Notes: generated by a model from the sequence alone, not told the origin. Counted from the stretch's first letter, positions 53,750 to 62,335 are shown. The stretch: 64,000 nt of DNA from Actinomycetota bacterium (GCA_003140175.1 PLJD01000043.1:139271-203270), one strand, 5' to 3'. A program made the numbers and translations.

Positions 53750-54556
53750 AAGAGTATGGGACGGGCACAGCAGTTGGGGGTCCGGAAGCTGGCGGGCGCG
53801 CTGGGGGCCGAGATCACCGGCTTGGACCTCACCCGCACCGTTGACGATAAGACGCTCGCCGACGTTCGAGCCGCGTTCCTCGAGAACCAGGTGATCTGCA
53901 TTCGTGGCCAGCACGCGATGACACCCGAGGACCAGTTGGCGTTCGCGGCGCGCTGGGGCGAGGTCGCGGTGCACCCGTACGTCCCGTCGATCGAGGGCTT
54001 CCCGGGGATCATGCGCATCTCGGACCCGACTGCGATCACCGAGACCTGGCATGCCGACACGACGCACGCGGCTTGCCCTCCGGCGTTGACGCTGCTGCTG
54101 GCGCGGGTCCTTCCCGAGGTCGGCGGAGACACCATGTTCTCGAGCGGGTACCGGGTGTACGAGTCGCTGTCGCCCGGCCTGCAACAGGCGCTCGCCACGT
54201 TGCGGGCCGTGCACCACGGGACTGAGCTGGCGTCTTCGGCCGGGCTCGACGAGTCGGCCGTGACGACCACCCATCCCGTCGTGCGGACGCATCCCGAGAC
54301 GGGCCGCCGTGCCCTGTTCGTCAACGGCAACTACGTGTCGCATTTCGAGGGCTGGAACGAGGGGGAGAGCGCGCCCCTGTTGCAGTATCTCTACGACCAG
54401 GTGGCACGACCCGAGCACACCTACCGGCATCGGTGGCAGGACGGTGACCTGATCATCTGGGACAACCGCTGCACCCAGCACGCCGTCGTCGCTGACACGG
54501 GCGGCGCTGAACGGGTCCTGCACCGGGTCACGATCGCGGGCGACACCCCTGTCTGA
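53738..54556 (+). CDS. TauD/TfdA-family Fe(II)/2-oxoglutarate dioxygenase
   Basis: 272 residues from ATG 53738; ATG 53744, 53747 and 53756 are alternatives, and no ribosome site is clear, so the message may be leaderless. GALGAEITGLDLTRTVDD, the iron ligands HAD in ETWHADTTHAACPPAL and distal His in NRCTQHAVVAD, and the 2-oxoglutarate-binding Arg in RVLHRVTIAG are all present. Predicted to hydroxylate a small organic acid or cleave an ether, sulfonate or similar bond. Overlaps the next gene by 8 bases if that starts at CTG 54549. Confidence 0.87.
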   Translation: MAMMKSMGRAQQLGVRKLAGALGAEITGLDLTRTVDDKTLADVRAAFLENQVICIRGQHAMTPEDQLAFAARWGEVAVHPYVPSIEGFPGIMRISDPTAITETWHADTTHAACPPALTLLLARVLPEVGGDTMFSSGYRVYESLSPGLQQALATLRAVHHGTELASSAGLDESAVTTTHPVVRTHPETGRRALFVNGNYVSHFEGWNEGESAPLLQYLYDQVARPEHTYRHRWQDGDLIIWDNRCTQHAVVADTGGAERVLHRVTIAGDTPV

Positions 54557-55613
54557 CCCCGCGCTCCTCGTTCCCGCGGCCCGACTCCGGGCCACGATCT
54601 CTGGGGTTCTCGAAGGTCTGGCGGTACCCGCGGCCGGGGCCCGGGTCGTGGCCGAGCTCCTGGTCGAGGCCGATCTGACTGGGGTCGACTCGCATGGCTG
54701 CCACCTCCTGGCGATGTACGCCCGGCGTCTCGGCTCGGGGGACATCCGAGCGGATGTCGACGTGGCGATCGACCGGGACGACGGTTCGACCGTGTGGCTG
54801 GACGCCGGGCTCGGCCTCGGCCAGCTCGCCGGGATGCGGGCCGTCGACCTCGCCATCGAACGGTCAGCGGTACACGGCGTCGCGACGATCGCCGTGCGCG
54901 AAGCCACCCACCTCGGCGCGCTCGGGGCCTACACCCGGCGGGTGGCCGAGGCCGGCCGGATCTGCCTGTGCTTCCAGAACGGACCGACGATTGTCCCGCC
55001 GTTCGGAGGCGTCACCGCTCTGTTCTCAACCAATCCGATCTCCTACGCGGTCCCAACCGCCGAGGAGCCCACGATCGTCTACGACATCGCCACGACCGCG
55101 GTCGCTGGCAACAAGGTCCTGCTGGCGAAGAAGCGGGGCGACGCCACGATCCCGGCGGGCTGGGCCAACGACGAGCGTGGCCGTCCCACGACGGACGCCG
55201 CGGCCGCGTCGGTGTGGAACCTCCAGTGGTTCGGTGGACACAAGGGGTACGGCCTTGGCCTCCTGGTGGAGCTGCTCGGAGGGGTGTTGGCGGGAAGCTC
55301 CTATGGCCGGACGGAGCACACGGTGTCCGAGCTCCGCGGCCGTGACCGCGTGGCCAAGGGCTTTAGCGTCATCGCTCTCGACCCCGAACGATTCGTCGGC
55401 CGAGAGGAGTTCCGTCGGCGGACCGATGAGCTGATCCGAGACATCCGCTCCTCTGAACGGGCGGAGGGTGTCGCCCGCGTCTGGTTGCCTGGTGAGCCCG
55501 AACACCATCGGCGCATCGAGCGCGAGCGCGACGGCATCCCGCTCGACCACCCGCTGGTCGAGGAGCTCGAGCTCCTCGCCGCCGACCACGGCGGCCCGCC
55601 ACTCCTGGGCTGA
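54549..55613 (+). CDS. malate/L-lactate dehydrogenase (Ldh_2) family protein
   Basis: 354 residues if read from CTG 54549; no ATG, GTG or TTG exists in frame between there and GTG 54648, and the latter would remove 33 residues of normal family sequence (RLRATISGVLEGLAVPAAGARVVAELL). Motifs: EADLTGVDSHGCHLL, TIAVREATHLGALGAYTRR, STNPISYAVP, YDIATTAVAGNK, HKGYGLGLLVELLGG. Active-site His and substrate loop are intact. Oxidises a 2-hydroxy acid to a 2-keto acid with NAD(P). The CTG start overlaps the dioxygenase stop. Confidence 0.82.
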   Translation: MSDPALLVPAARLRATISGVLEGLAVPAAGARVVAELLVEADLTGVDSHGCHLLAMYARRLGSGDIRADVDVAIDRDDGSTVWLDAGLGLGQLAGMRAVDLAIERSAVHGVATIAVREATHLGALGAYTRRVAEAGRICLCFQNGPTIVPPFGGVTALFSTNPISYAVPTAEEPTIVYDIATTAVAGNKVLLAKKRGDATIPAGWANDERGRPTTDAAAASVWNLQWFGGHKGYGLGLLVELLGGVLAGSSYGRTEHTVSELRGRDRVAKGFSVIALDPERFVGREEFRRRTDELIRDIRSSERAEGVARVWLPGEPEHHRRIERERDGIPLDHPLVEELELLAADHGGPPLLG

Positions 55614-55633
55614 ACCGGCTCACGTCAGCTTGC

Positions 55634-55844
55634 TCAATCGCCTTCCGGGGGTGGGTGGAGGGCGAGGACTGGGACCCCCTCGACGATCGAACCGCGCCGC
55701 TCCGTGCGGTCGTTGCCGACGGTGGCTCGATCTTGATCACGTCGGCCCCGAGCTCGGCCCGGTCGGTAGTCGGGGGGGGTGGGGGGGAGGGGGAGTATCG
55801 ACACCGAGGATGCGGACACCCCGGATTGGAGCCACCGCGGTCAT
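55634..55844 (-). pseudogene. N-terminal remnant of a CaiB-type CoA-transferase around a G-tract
   Basis: On the minus strand ATG 55844 begins MTAVAPIRGVRILGVDT, like the start of CaiB proteins (a VRVLDL strand). After a C/G homopolymer at 55771-55794 the text resumes in another frame as DRAELGADVIKIEPPS, the next conserved block, then decays. The normal 15-20 residues between the blocks are replaced by the proline-rich homopolymer translation. It lies immediately downstream of the intact CoA-transferase gene. Confidence 0.6.
55771..55794 (+). repeat. long interrupted poly-G tract
   Basis: Runs of 8, 7 and 5 G broken by single T and A residues. A likely polymerase-slippage and sequencing trouble spot, and on the minus strand a run of proline codons. 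Confidence 0.7.
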
Positions 55845-55861
55845 GGGCGCTGACGCAAGGC

Positions 55862-57103
55862 TCAGCTGACGATGCCGGTGCTCCGCAGTCGGGCGACGCG
55901 CTCAGGGCTGAGCCCGAGGACATCGGCAAGTACCGGTTCCGTGTGCTCACCCAGGTAGGGCGAGCGTTGGTCGACGCGGGTGTCCATTCGTGAGAACCGC
56001 ACAGGGTTGCCCGGCACCACGTACGACTCCGAGCCCTCCTCGAATTGGACGAGCATGTCCCGCTGGGCGAGGTGCTCATCGGCGAGGACCTCCTCGGCGC
56101 TGTTGCACGGTCCGCAGGCGATTCCCGCCGTCGCGAGTACCGAGCACACGGCGAGCTTGTCCCGGCCCTGCGTCCATCGCTCGACCGCGGGCCGGATGAG
56201 CGTCTCCAAGTGGTCGATCCATCCTTGGCGCGTGGCGAAACGAGGGTCGTCCACCCACTCGGGATGACCGATGACCGTGACGAGGCGGGCGAATTGGTGC
56301 TCGCGGCTGACTTGGACAACCACGGGTCCATCGGCGGCGTCGAAGGTGGTGACGATGGCGCCGGGGAATCGGTCCCGGACGCCGAGGGACCACAGGGCGG
56401 GGACCACGTCGGCGAGCGCGACCATCGCGTCGAACATCGCAACGTCGACGTGCTGGCCTTCGCCGGTCGCGTCGCGGTGGCGCAATGCGGCGAGGATGCC
56501 GAGCGCCGCGAACATCGCGGTTCCGATATCACCGAGCGCTCCGACCGGGTTGATCACCGGGCGCTGTCCAGGCTGACGGGCCCACTGGTAGATCCCCGAC
56601 ATGGCCTCGGCGACGCTCGCGTAGGCAGGCCAGTCACGATAGGGGGATGGGGTGGTGGTACCGAAGCCCGTGACCGAGGCGTAGATGATCCCGGGATTGC
56701 GTGCCGACACGGCGTCGTAGCCGAGCCCGAATCGAGCCAGCGTTCCAGGCTTGTAGTTCTCGACGAACACGTCGCACCGTTCTGCAAGATCGAGCACGAG
56801 ATCCGCACCTCGCCCGAGGTCAATGCCGATGCTCCGCTTGTTGAGGTTGTTGCGCAGGAAGGTGGCGCCGACCTCACGACCGTCGGCGCCCGTGATCCGA
56901 GGCACCGATGCCCGCCCGGTGTCTCCGCGTTCGGGATGCTCAACCTTGATCACGTCGGCGCCGAACCGAGCGAGGAGCTGGGTGGCCCACGGCGCGGCGA
57001 TCATCTGCTCGAGCGCCAAGACGCGGATGCCGTCCAGGGGCAGGGCTCCGGCGGAATTGCCACTGTCCACTCCATGGCGCTCAGTCACCCGGCGCTCCAC
57101 CAT
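55862..57103 (-). CDS. CaiB/BaiF family CoA-transferase
   Basis: 413 residues from ATG 57103; GTG 57088, six bases after GGAG, is a good alternative. LDGIRVLALEQMIAAPWATQLLARFGADVIKVEHPERGD, FLRNNLNKRSIGIDL, FVENYKPGTLARFGLGYD and the catalytic Asp in NPVGALGDIGTAMFAALG, ending YLGEHTEPVLADVLGLSPERV. Full-length class III CoA-transferase that would exchange CoA onto a carboxylic acid. Divergent from the GntR gene with 65 bases between, so probably controlled by it. Confidence 0.9.
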   Translation of the reverse strand: MVERRVTERHGVDSGNSAGALPLDGIRVLALEQMIAAPWATQLLARFGADVIKVEHPERGDTGRASVPRITGADGREVGATFLRNNLNKRSIGIDLGRGADLVLDLAERCDVFVENYKPGTLARFGLGYDAVSARNPGIIYASVTGFGTTTPSPYRDWPAYASVAEAMSGIYQWARQPGQRPVINPVGALGDIGTAMFAALGILAALRHRDATGEGQHVDVAMFDAMVALADVVPALWSLGVRDRFPGAIVTTFDAADGPVVVQVSREHQFARLVTVIGHPEWVDDPRFATRQGWIDHLETLIRPAVERWTQGRDKLAVCSVLATAGIACGPCNSAEEVLADEHLAQRDMLVQFEEGSESYVVPGNPVRFSRMDTRVDQRSPYLGEHTEPVLADVLGLSPERVARLRSTGIVS

Positions 57104-57120
57104 GACAACCCCATCAAAGC

Positions 57121-57137
57121 CATCATAGCATTCTTAG
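57121..57137 (-). promoter_or_regulatory. regulon-motif site C
   Basis: On the minus strand CTAAGAATGCTATGATG matches site B at 13 of 17 positions. It lies in the 65-base divergent region between the CoA-transferase and the GntR gene, 20 bases before the ATG 57103, and includes TATGAT as possible -10. Confidence 0.45.
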
Positions 57138-57156
57138 ACATCCCAGCCATCGCCGG

Positions 57157-57168
57157 TACACTCGGTCG
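57157..57168 (+). promoter_or_regulatory. possible leaderless promoter of the GntR gene
   Basis: TACACT at 57157-57162 is a good -10 hexamer, six bases before the ATG at 57169, the spacing expected if transcription starts at the A of ATG. No ribosome site precedes this ATG. Confidence 0.35.
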
Positions 57169-57969
57169 ATGGCGCTCTCGATAGAGCCTCCGCTGCGGGC
57201 CATGGCGCGACCGCGCACCGGCCGGGCTCGTCTCCCGCGGATGGCGGAGATCGTCGCCGACGCGCTGCGCGACTCCATCCTCAGCGGCGAGATCACGGTG
57301 CTGCCGCGCTTGGAGGCCTTGATTGATCGCTTCGAGGTGGGGCCGCCAGCGGTCCGGGAGGCGATGCGGATCCTCGAGACCGAGGGGCTCATCACGATGC
57401 GGCGAGGCAACGTCGGGGGCGCTGACGTCCACCTCCCCACCCCCGATCGCGTGGCGTACATGGTGAGCCTCGTGCTGCAGGCGAAGTCTGCCGAACTTGG
57501 CGACGTCGGGGCCGCGCTCCGGCAGCTCGAACCATTGTGTGCGGCGATGTGCGCGGCCCGTGCCGACCGTGGGGAGACGGTGGTCCCCGAGCTCGGCCGC
57601 ATCCTCGAGGAGCAGGCCGACGCCGTCGGCGATGTGCCACGGACCCTGCGAATTGTCGACCGGTTTCACGAGGCGATCGTGATCGGGTGTGGCAACGAGA
57701 CGATGGTCCTCATGGTCGGCGCCCTCGAGCGCGTGTGGGCGGGGCATGCCAGCGCCGTCTACGACCGCGTCGAGGTCGAGGCGCCGACCCCGTCGGTGTG
57801 GAAGGCCTCGCTCCGCGAGCACGAGCGCCTGCTCGCGGCCATCGAACGAGGGGACCCTCGGGCGGGTGAGTTGGCGCTGAAGCACCTCGAGGCGACGCAC
57901 GCCTACATGTCGACGGTCGACGAGCGTCGCATAGTGACCGCATCCTTGACTGCCGCCCGCTGGGCCTAG
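57169..57969 (+). CDS. GntR/FadR-family transcriptional regulator (FCD domain)
   Basis: 266 residues from ATG 57169. N-terminal winged helix: MAEIVADALRDSILSGEI, LEALIDRFEVGPPAVREAMRILETEGLITMRRGN. C-terminal helical FCD domain with ALRQLEPLCAAMCAARADR, VDRFHEAIVIGCGNETMVLMVGALERVW and EHERLLAAIERGDP...ALKHLEATH, where the Asp/His metal-ligand positions of FCD proteins are plausible (FHEAI, HERLL, HLEATH). Likely repressor of the divergent CoA-transferase and of the motif-bearing operons. Its transcript ends at the 57975-58007 hairpin. Confidence 0.88.
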   Translation: MALSIEPPLRAMARPRTGRARLPRMAEIVADALRDSILSGEITVLPRLEALIDRFEVGPPAVREAMRILETEGLITMRRGNVGGADVHLPTPDRVAYMVSLVLQAKSAELGDVGAALRQLEPLCAAMCAARADRGETVVPELGRILEEQADAVGDVPRTLRIVDRFHEAIVIGCGNETMVLMVGALERVWAGHASAVYDRVEVEAPTPSVWKASLREHERLLAAIERGDPRAGELALKHLEATHAYMSTVDERRIVTASLTAARWA

Positions 57970-57974
57970 GGCGC

Positions 57975-58007
57975 GCGCCGCACCGCGGGGATCTGCCCGT
58001 GCGGCGC
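57975..58007 (+). terminator. strong stem-loop after the GntR gene
   Basis: Perfect 9-base arms GCGCCGCAC and GTGCGGCGC with a 15-base loop, starting six bases after the stop. No T-run, which is usual for such sites in GC-rich genomes. Confidence 0.65.
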
Positions 58008-58208
58008 AAACAATGACGCCGGGCCTAGATGCCGGAACTCCGTCGTTGAGGTACTTCGCCTTCGCCGCGCTGCTCGACGTGCACCCGAGGTGACCCACAC
58101 GGACGGCGAGACATCCGGTGGCGGTCGACGATCGGCGAGTTCCGAGCCCGGAACTCAAAACCCGCACGGCTGACCAGGTACGGTCTCGCGGGCGACCAGG
58201 GAGGATCC

Positions 58209-59423
58209 ATGGCGGCCAGCACCGAGACCTACTACGACCCCTACGACGTGGCGATCGATGCTGACCCGCACCCCGTCTGGAGGCGGTTGCGAGACGAGGT
58301 GCCGTTGTACCGCAACGAGGAACACGACTTCTACGCGCTGAGCCGATTCGACGACGTCATGCGCGCGTCGCTCGCCTGGCAGACCTACAGCTCCGCACGC
58401 GGCACGGTGCTCGAGCTGATCGACACGTCCCGTCCGCCCGAGGCCGACGAAGCCGGCGACTCGTTCGGGATGATGATCTTCATGGATCCACCGCCACACG
58501 ACCGGCTGCGCCGGCTCGTGAGCCGCGCGTTCACGCCCCGACGGGTCTCGGCACTGGAGGAGTGAGCGCGTGAGCTCTGCCGTCAGCTCCTCGAGCCCCA
58601 GCGTGACGGTCACGGGTTCGACTTCGTGGAGGACTTCGCGGCTCGAATACCGAGCACCTTGATCGGCGCGCTGCTGGGCGTCCCCGAACCGGACCAGGAA
58701 CAGCTCGGCATCTGGGCCGATCTCATGATGCGCTACGAGCCCGACGGGGTCAGCGCGGAGAAGGCCGATGGCATCATCAAGCTCCAGGCGTACATGGCCG
58801 ACCTGCTCGAGTCGCGCCGGCGTGTCCCCGGCGACGACATGGTGTCGGGCCTCCTCGCTGCGGAGATCGTGCTCGATGACGGATCGACGCGGCGCCTCGA
58901 GCACGACGAGGTGATGGCGTTCTTCGCGCTGCTGCACATCGCGGGGAGCGAGACGACGGCGCGGCTGCTCGGCTGGGCCGCGGTGCTCCTCGCCCGTCAC
59001 CCTGACGAACGCGCCAAGCTCGTCGCCACGCCGGCGCTCGTCTCGAACGCGGTCGAAGAGCTGCTCCGGTACGAAGCGCCATCGCCCATCCAGGCGCGCT
59101 ACGTGCGGCGCGACGTGGAGTGGCACGGCGAGCAGGTGCCCGGCGGCTCAAAGCTCGCCCTGCTCACCGGTTCGGCCGGCCGCGACGAACGTACGTTTCT
59201 CGATCCCGACCGCTTCGACGTCGAGCGCGTGTTCGACACGCATGCGACCTTCGGCTACGGGATCCACTCCTGCCTCGGCGCGAACCTCGCCCGGCTCGAG
59301 GCGCGCGTTGTGCTCGAGGAGACCCTGGCGCGCTTCCCCACCTGGCACGTGGACGAGTCCGCGGTCGAGCTCGTCCGCACGACGACGGTACGTGGCCCGA
59401 GTCGCGTGCCGATCACCTGGTGA
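58209..59423 (+). pseudogene. cytochrome P450 interrupted by an in-frame stop
   Basis: 404 sense codons read continuously in one frame from ATG 58209 (GGGAGGATCC ribosome site), except for one TGA at 58563-58565 (codon 119) between SALEE and ARELCRQLLEP. The P450 hallmarks lie beyond it: I-helix AGSETT (about 245-250), ExxR in ELLR (284-287) and heme loop FGYGIHSCLG with Cys 355. Restoring CGA (Arg) for TGA would give an ordinary bacterial P450 of normal length. Either a recent nonsense mutation or a sequencing error; otherwise the frame is undamaged. Confidence 0.85.
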
Positions 59424-59585
59424 CTGGCGCCGATCTCCCAGGCGGGGTCGACCGGTCGAATTCGCTCGGCGGGGGCGTCGGCGGGGCGAGGCAGCTCGTG
59501 CCGCTCGTGCCGACGTGCAGAACCACGCTCGGGCAGCTGCTGACTCAGGCCGATGTGAGATGAACCTTGCGCTCGACCGGGTGGG

Positions 59586-60806
59586 TCAGCTGGCGGTCTG
59601 CATGACGCCGCCGAGCAGCGCGCTGTTGGGGTTCTCGGGCAGCCGGTCCAGGGGGGTCGCGAGCTCGTCGACCGTCGGGCCGTACTGCGCGGCGAGCGGC
59701 GCGAGGGCGTCGAGATCGAAGTTGTAGACCGAGGCGACGTTCTCGGACAGGATCCGCCGCAGCTCGGCCGGCTCGCTGTCGTGGAACCGCTGCCGCAGGT
59801 GCTCGCGCGTGAACGGGTAGGTGCCTTCGTCATGCGGGTAGTCGCTTCCCCACATGAACCGGTCGATTCCGATCTCGTAACGCGCCGCGGCGTCCGCGGC
59901 GCGCGGCTGTGATACGCCCACCCAGCAGTTCTGGCGGAAGTAGTCCGTCGCGGAGCGGGGCAGGACGTGCTGCTCGCCGTACTTGATCTCGCCGGTCGCC
60001 CCGGTGCCGCGGATCGCGGCCAGGGTCTGGTCGAGCCGGTGCAGCAGCGGCGGTATCCAGGCGCAGCCCATCTCGGTCATGACGAACCGGAGGCGGGGGT
60101 GGCGCTCGAACACGCCGGCGAGGAGGAGGTGCAGGAATGGCCGCTGCGAGTAGAAGCCGACCTCGGAGATGTAGAGCAGCTGCGCGACCGGGGCGGGCCC
60201 GTAATCGGGGTTGCCGGTGCCGCCGTGCGTATTGACCGGCACTTCGAGGTCCTCGCAGGCGGACCAGAACCGCTCGTACGCCGGGTCGTAGAGCTGCTGG
60301 ACCCAGGTGCAGTCGGGCGGGACATTCGGGATGAGTACCCCACCGCGCAGTCCGTGCTCCTTGATCCAGCGGAGGTCCGCGAGGGCGTCGTCGACGTCGT
60401 TGAAGAAGACCTGCCCGATGCCGGCGCGCCGTTCTGGGAACTCGCCGCACCAGTCGACGAGCCACCGGTTGTGGGCCCGGATCCCCGCGAGGCGGTGCTC
60501 GTAGTCGTCCGGGCGGGGCGGGGCCGCGAAGAGCACGAACCCGGGAAAGAACGGCGGGACCGTGTTGGGGAAGATGACCTCGCCGACGATCCCGTCGCTG
60601 AGCTCTTGGCCGTTGCGCATCTCATTGTCCCAGTTGCGGTACCGCCGGTTGTCACCGAGGTCCCCGAACGGGTTCTTGTACTTCGCGCGCCACGCGTCGA
60701 AGTCGTCGCGGTACTTTGGGTCGAGGTACTCGCGGTACTGCGCGTGGCTACCGCCCGCATGACTGTCGGCGGTGATGATCGTGTAGTGGTCGCTCTGGTT
60801 CGTCAC
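59586..60806 (-). CDS. amidohydrolase family protein (amidohydrolase_2 type)
   Basis: 406 residues from GTG 60806, six bases after GGAG. YTIITADSHAGGSHAQYREYL (metal motif), GVLIPNVPPDCTW, NTHGGTGNPDYG, MTEMGCAWIPPLLHRLDQ, MWGSDYPHDEGTYPFT. Very similar in layout to the 29977 gene and to the remnant at 27237. Probable metal-dependent decarboxylase/hydrolase. Convergent with the P450 gene; the substrate-binding-protein gene on the same strand lies 188 bases upstream. Confidence 0.87.
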   Translation of the reverse strand: MTNQSDHYTIITADSHAGGSHAQYREYLDPKYRDDFDAWRAKYKNPFGDLGDNRRYRNWDNEMRNGQELSDGIVGEVIFPNTVPPFFPGFVLFAAPPRPDDYEHRLAGIRAHNRWLVDWCGEFPERRAGIGQVFFNDVDDALADLRWIKEHGLRGGVLIPNVPPDCTWVQQLYDPAYERFWSACEDLEVPVNTHGGTGNPDYGPAPVAQLLYISEVGFYSQRPFLHLLLAGVFERHPRLRFVMTEMGCAWIPPLLHRLDQTLAAIRGTGATGEIKYGEQHVLPRSATDYFRQNCWVGVSQPRAADAAARYEIGIDRFMWGSDYPHDEGTYPFTREHLRQRFHDSEPAELRRILSENVASVYNFDLDALAPLAAQYGPTVDELATPLDRLPENPNSALLGGVMQTAS

Positions 60807-60994
60807 GGCGATCTCCGGTACTTGGCGGTTTGCTGGCGCGCTCGCCGCGCCCCTGGCGCCTGTTCGGCTGCACCCGAACCCACGACGGGAAGGCGCGGGG
60901 CCAGCCTCAACTCATGACCTGGGCGCGCCCGACGGCGACCGAGCGGCGCGCCCCGAACCGTTGGGGGGAGGGGGCGGGGCGCACCGCCGGCCGG

Positions 60995-62335
60995 TCAGCC
61001 GCTCTGCCCCGTGAGCAGGTCGGCCTTCACGTTGATCCCGTTCGACTTCGTACAGTCGAAGGTGCCGGGCGTCTTCGGGTAGACCCGGGTGAACTTCGCG
61101 TTCTTGACCTGCATGACGAGGAAGCAGGGTGTGGGGATGCGCTGGCCGACGTTGGTGGTGCCCCACATGCCGCCGGCGTTGAAACTCGTCGTCGACGCCA
61201 ACTGGGCGAGCAGCGCCTTGCGGGTCAGGGCGTTGTTCCCACCCTTGTTGACGATGGCGTTGACAGAATCCTGCAACAGCAGCGCGTCGGTCCATGCATA
61301 GGAGCCAAACCCGTCGACCTTGCTGGCACCGACGGCCTTCACGTAGGCCGCCAGCTCCGGGTTGGACTTGGTCTCATTGAACGGCAACGCCGAGAGCGTC
61401 ACGTACGTACCCTCGACGTCTGCACCGCCCTGCTGGATCAGGCCCGGGTCGTAGCAGTTGGAGAAGCAGTCCCAGACCACGTTCTTGGTGTTCAAGCCCT
61501 GCAGGACTGCTTCCTTGCGGAGATCGACCATTGAGGCGAACGTGTTGACCTCAAGGACGTAGTTCGCGTTCTTGGTCTTCATCTGCTGCACGAGCGGGGT
61601 ATAGGCGGACTGTGGTGCCTGCGCGGAGATCCCGATCTCCCCGTCCGACTTGATACCGCCGGCCTCGTTGATCTTCGCGAGGGCGATACCAGCTATCGCG
61701 CCGCTCTGGAGGTCATTGCCGTACACAAAGATGCCGTGGAGGTTCTTTTGGGTCCGGAGGTGGTACTTGACCGTTCCCTGATTGCCCCGGAAGGTCTGGG
61801 GATGCTGGTTCATGGTGGCGCAGTCGATCTGCACGGGGTTTGGGCTGAAGGTGACCGGCGAGCACCCCTCAGCGAAGTTTGCGGAGAAGCCGGCGAGATC
61901 GGGCAGCCCAGTCGCCGCCCCCGTCTGGTCGGGACAGCCGACGAGGTTGGAGACGTTTTGCATGAACTCCGCCTCGGTGCCCACGATCGCGAAGTCCTGG
62001 CTGCAGGCCTTGATGACGGCGTTCGCCGTCGCGGTGTCGGAAAGCTGCGAGTCCAAGAAATCGACCTGGACCTTCCGGCCGGCGAGGCCGCCCTTGGCGT
62101 TGATGAGCTTCGCCCAGGCCGTCACCGCTCGGGGTGACCCGGCGAAGAGACCCGGCGCCAACGGGTCGTTGACATCGGCGATGACGCCGATGCGGATCGT
62201 CGAGCTGGTGATCCCTACCTCGGTGGCCTTCGGAGCGCCGCCCGGGGTTCCTGACTGGGCCGAGGCCCCCGCCGCCGATGCCCCGAGGGCCATCGTGACG
62301 GTCACGGCGATGGCCACCGCACGGAATGGATGCAC
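60995..62335 (-). CDS. secreted ABC-type branched-chain/organic-acid substrate-binding protein
   Basis: 446 residues from GTG 62335. Signal peptide: basic MHPFRAVAIAV, hydrophobic core TVTMALGASAAGASA, with an AxA-type cleavage site rather than a lipobox Cys. Then STIRIGVIADVNDPLAPGLF, WAKLINAKGGLAGRKVQVDFLDSQ and VGTEAEFMQNVSNLVGC, the Peripla_BP_6 (Leu/Ile/Val-binding-like) fold. Probably captures a substrate of the neighbouring catabolic genes for import; no permease or ATPase gene is in view. Divergent from a TetR gene across a region with a 15-base direct repeat. Confidence 0.87.
   Translation of the reverse strand: MHPFRAVAIAVTVTMALGASAAGASAQSGTPGGAPKATEVGITSSTIRIGVIADVNDPLAPGLFAGSPRAVTAWAKLINAKGGLAGRKVQVDFLDSQLSDTATANAVIKACSQDFAIVGTEAEFMQNVSNLVGCPDQTGAATGLPDLAGFSANFAEGCSPVTFSPNPVQIDCATMNQHPQTFRGNQGTVKYHLRTQKNLHGIFVYGNDLQSGAIAGIALAKINEAGGIKSDGEIGISAQAPQSAYTPLVQQMKTKNANYVLEVNTFASMVDLRKEAVLQGLNTKNVVWDCFSNCYDPGLIQQGGADVEGTYVTLSALPFNETKSNPELAAYVKAVGASKVDGFGSYAWTDALLLQDSVNAIVNKGGNNALTRKALLAQLASTTSFNAGGMWGTTNVGQRIPTPCFLVMQVKNAKFTRVYPKTPGTFDCTKSNGINVKADLLTGQSG

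Noticed and set aside
58563-58565. TGA as a selenocysteine codon in the P450
   Set aside because: P450 enzymes have no Sec at this helix position and no stem-loop is apparent; CGA to TGA change or error is simpler.
59448-59459. 12-base palindrome TCGACCGGTCGA in the convergent P450/amidohydrolase gap
   Set aside because: A GC-rich 12-base palindrome is likely by chance in this composition and has no partner site or promoter context.
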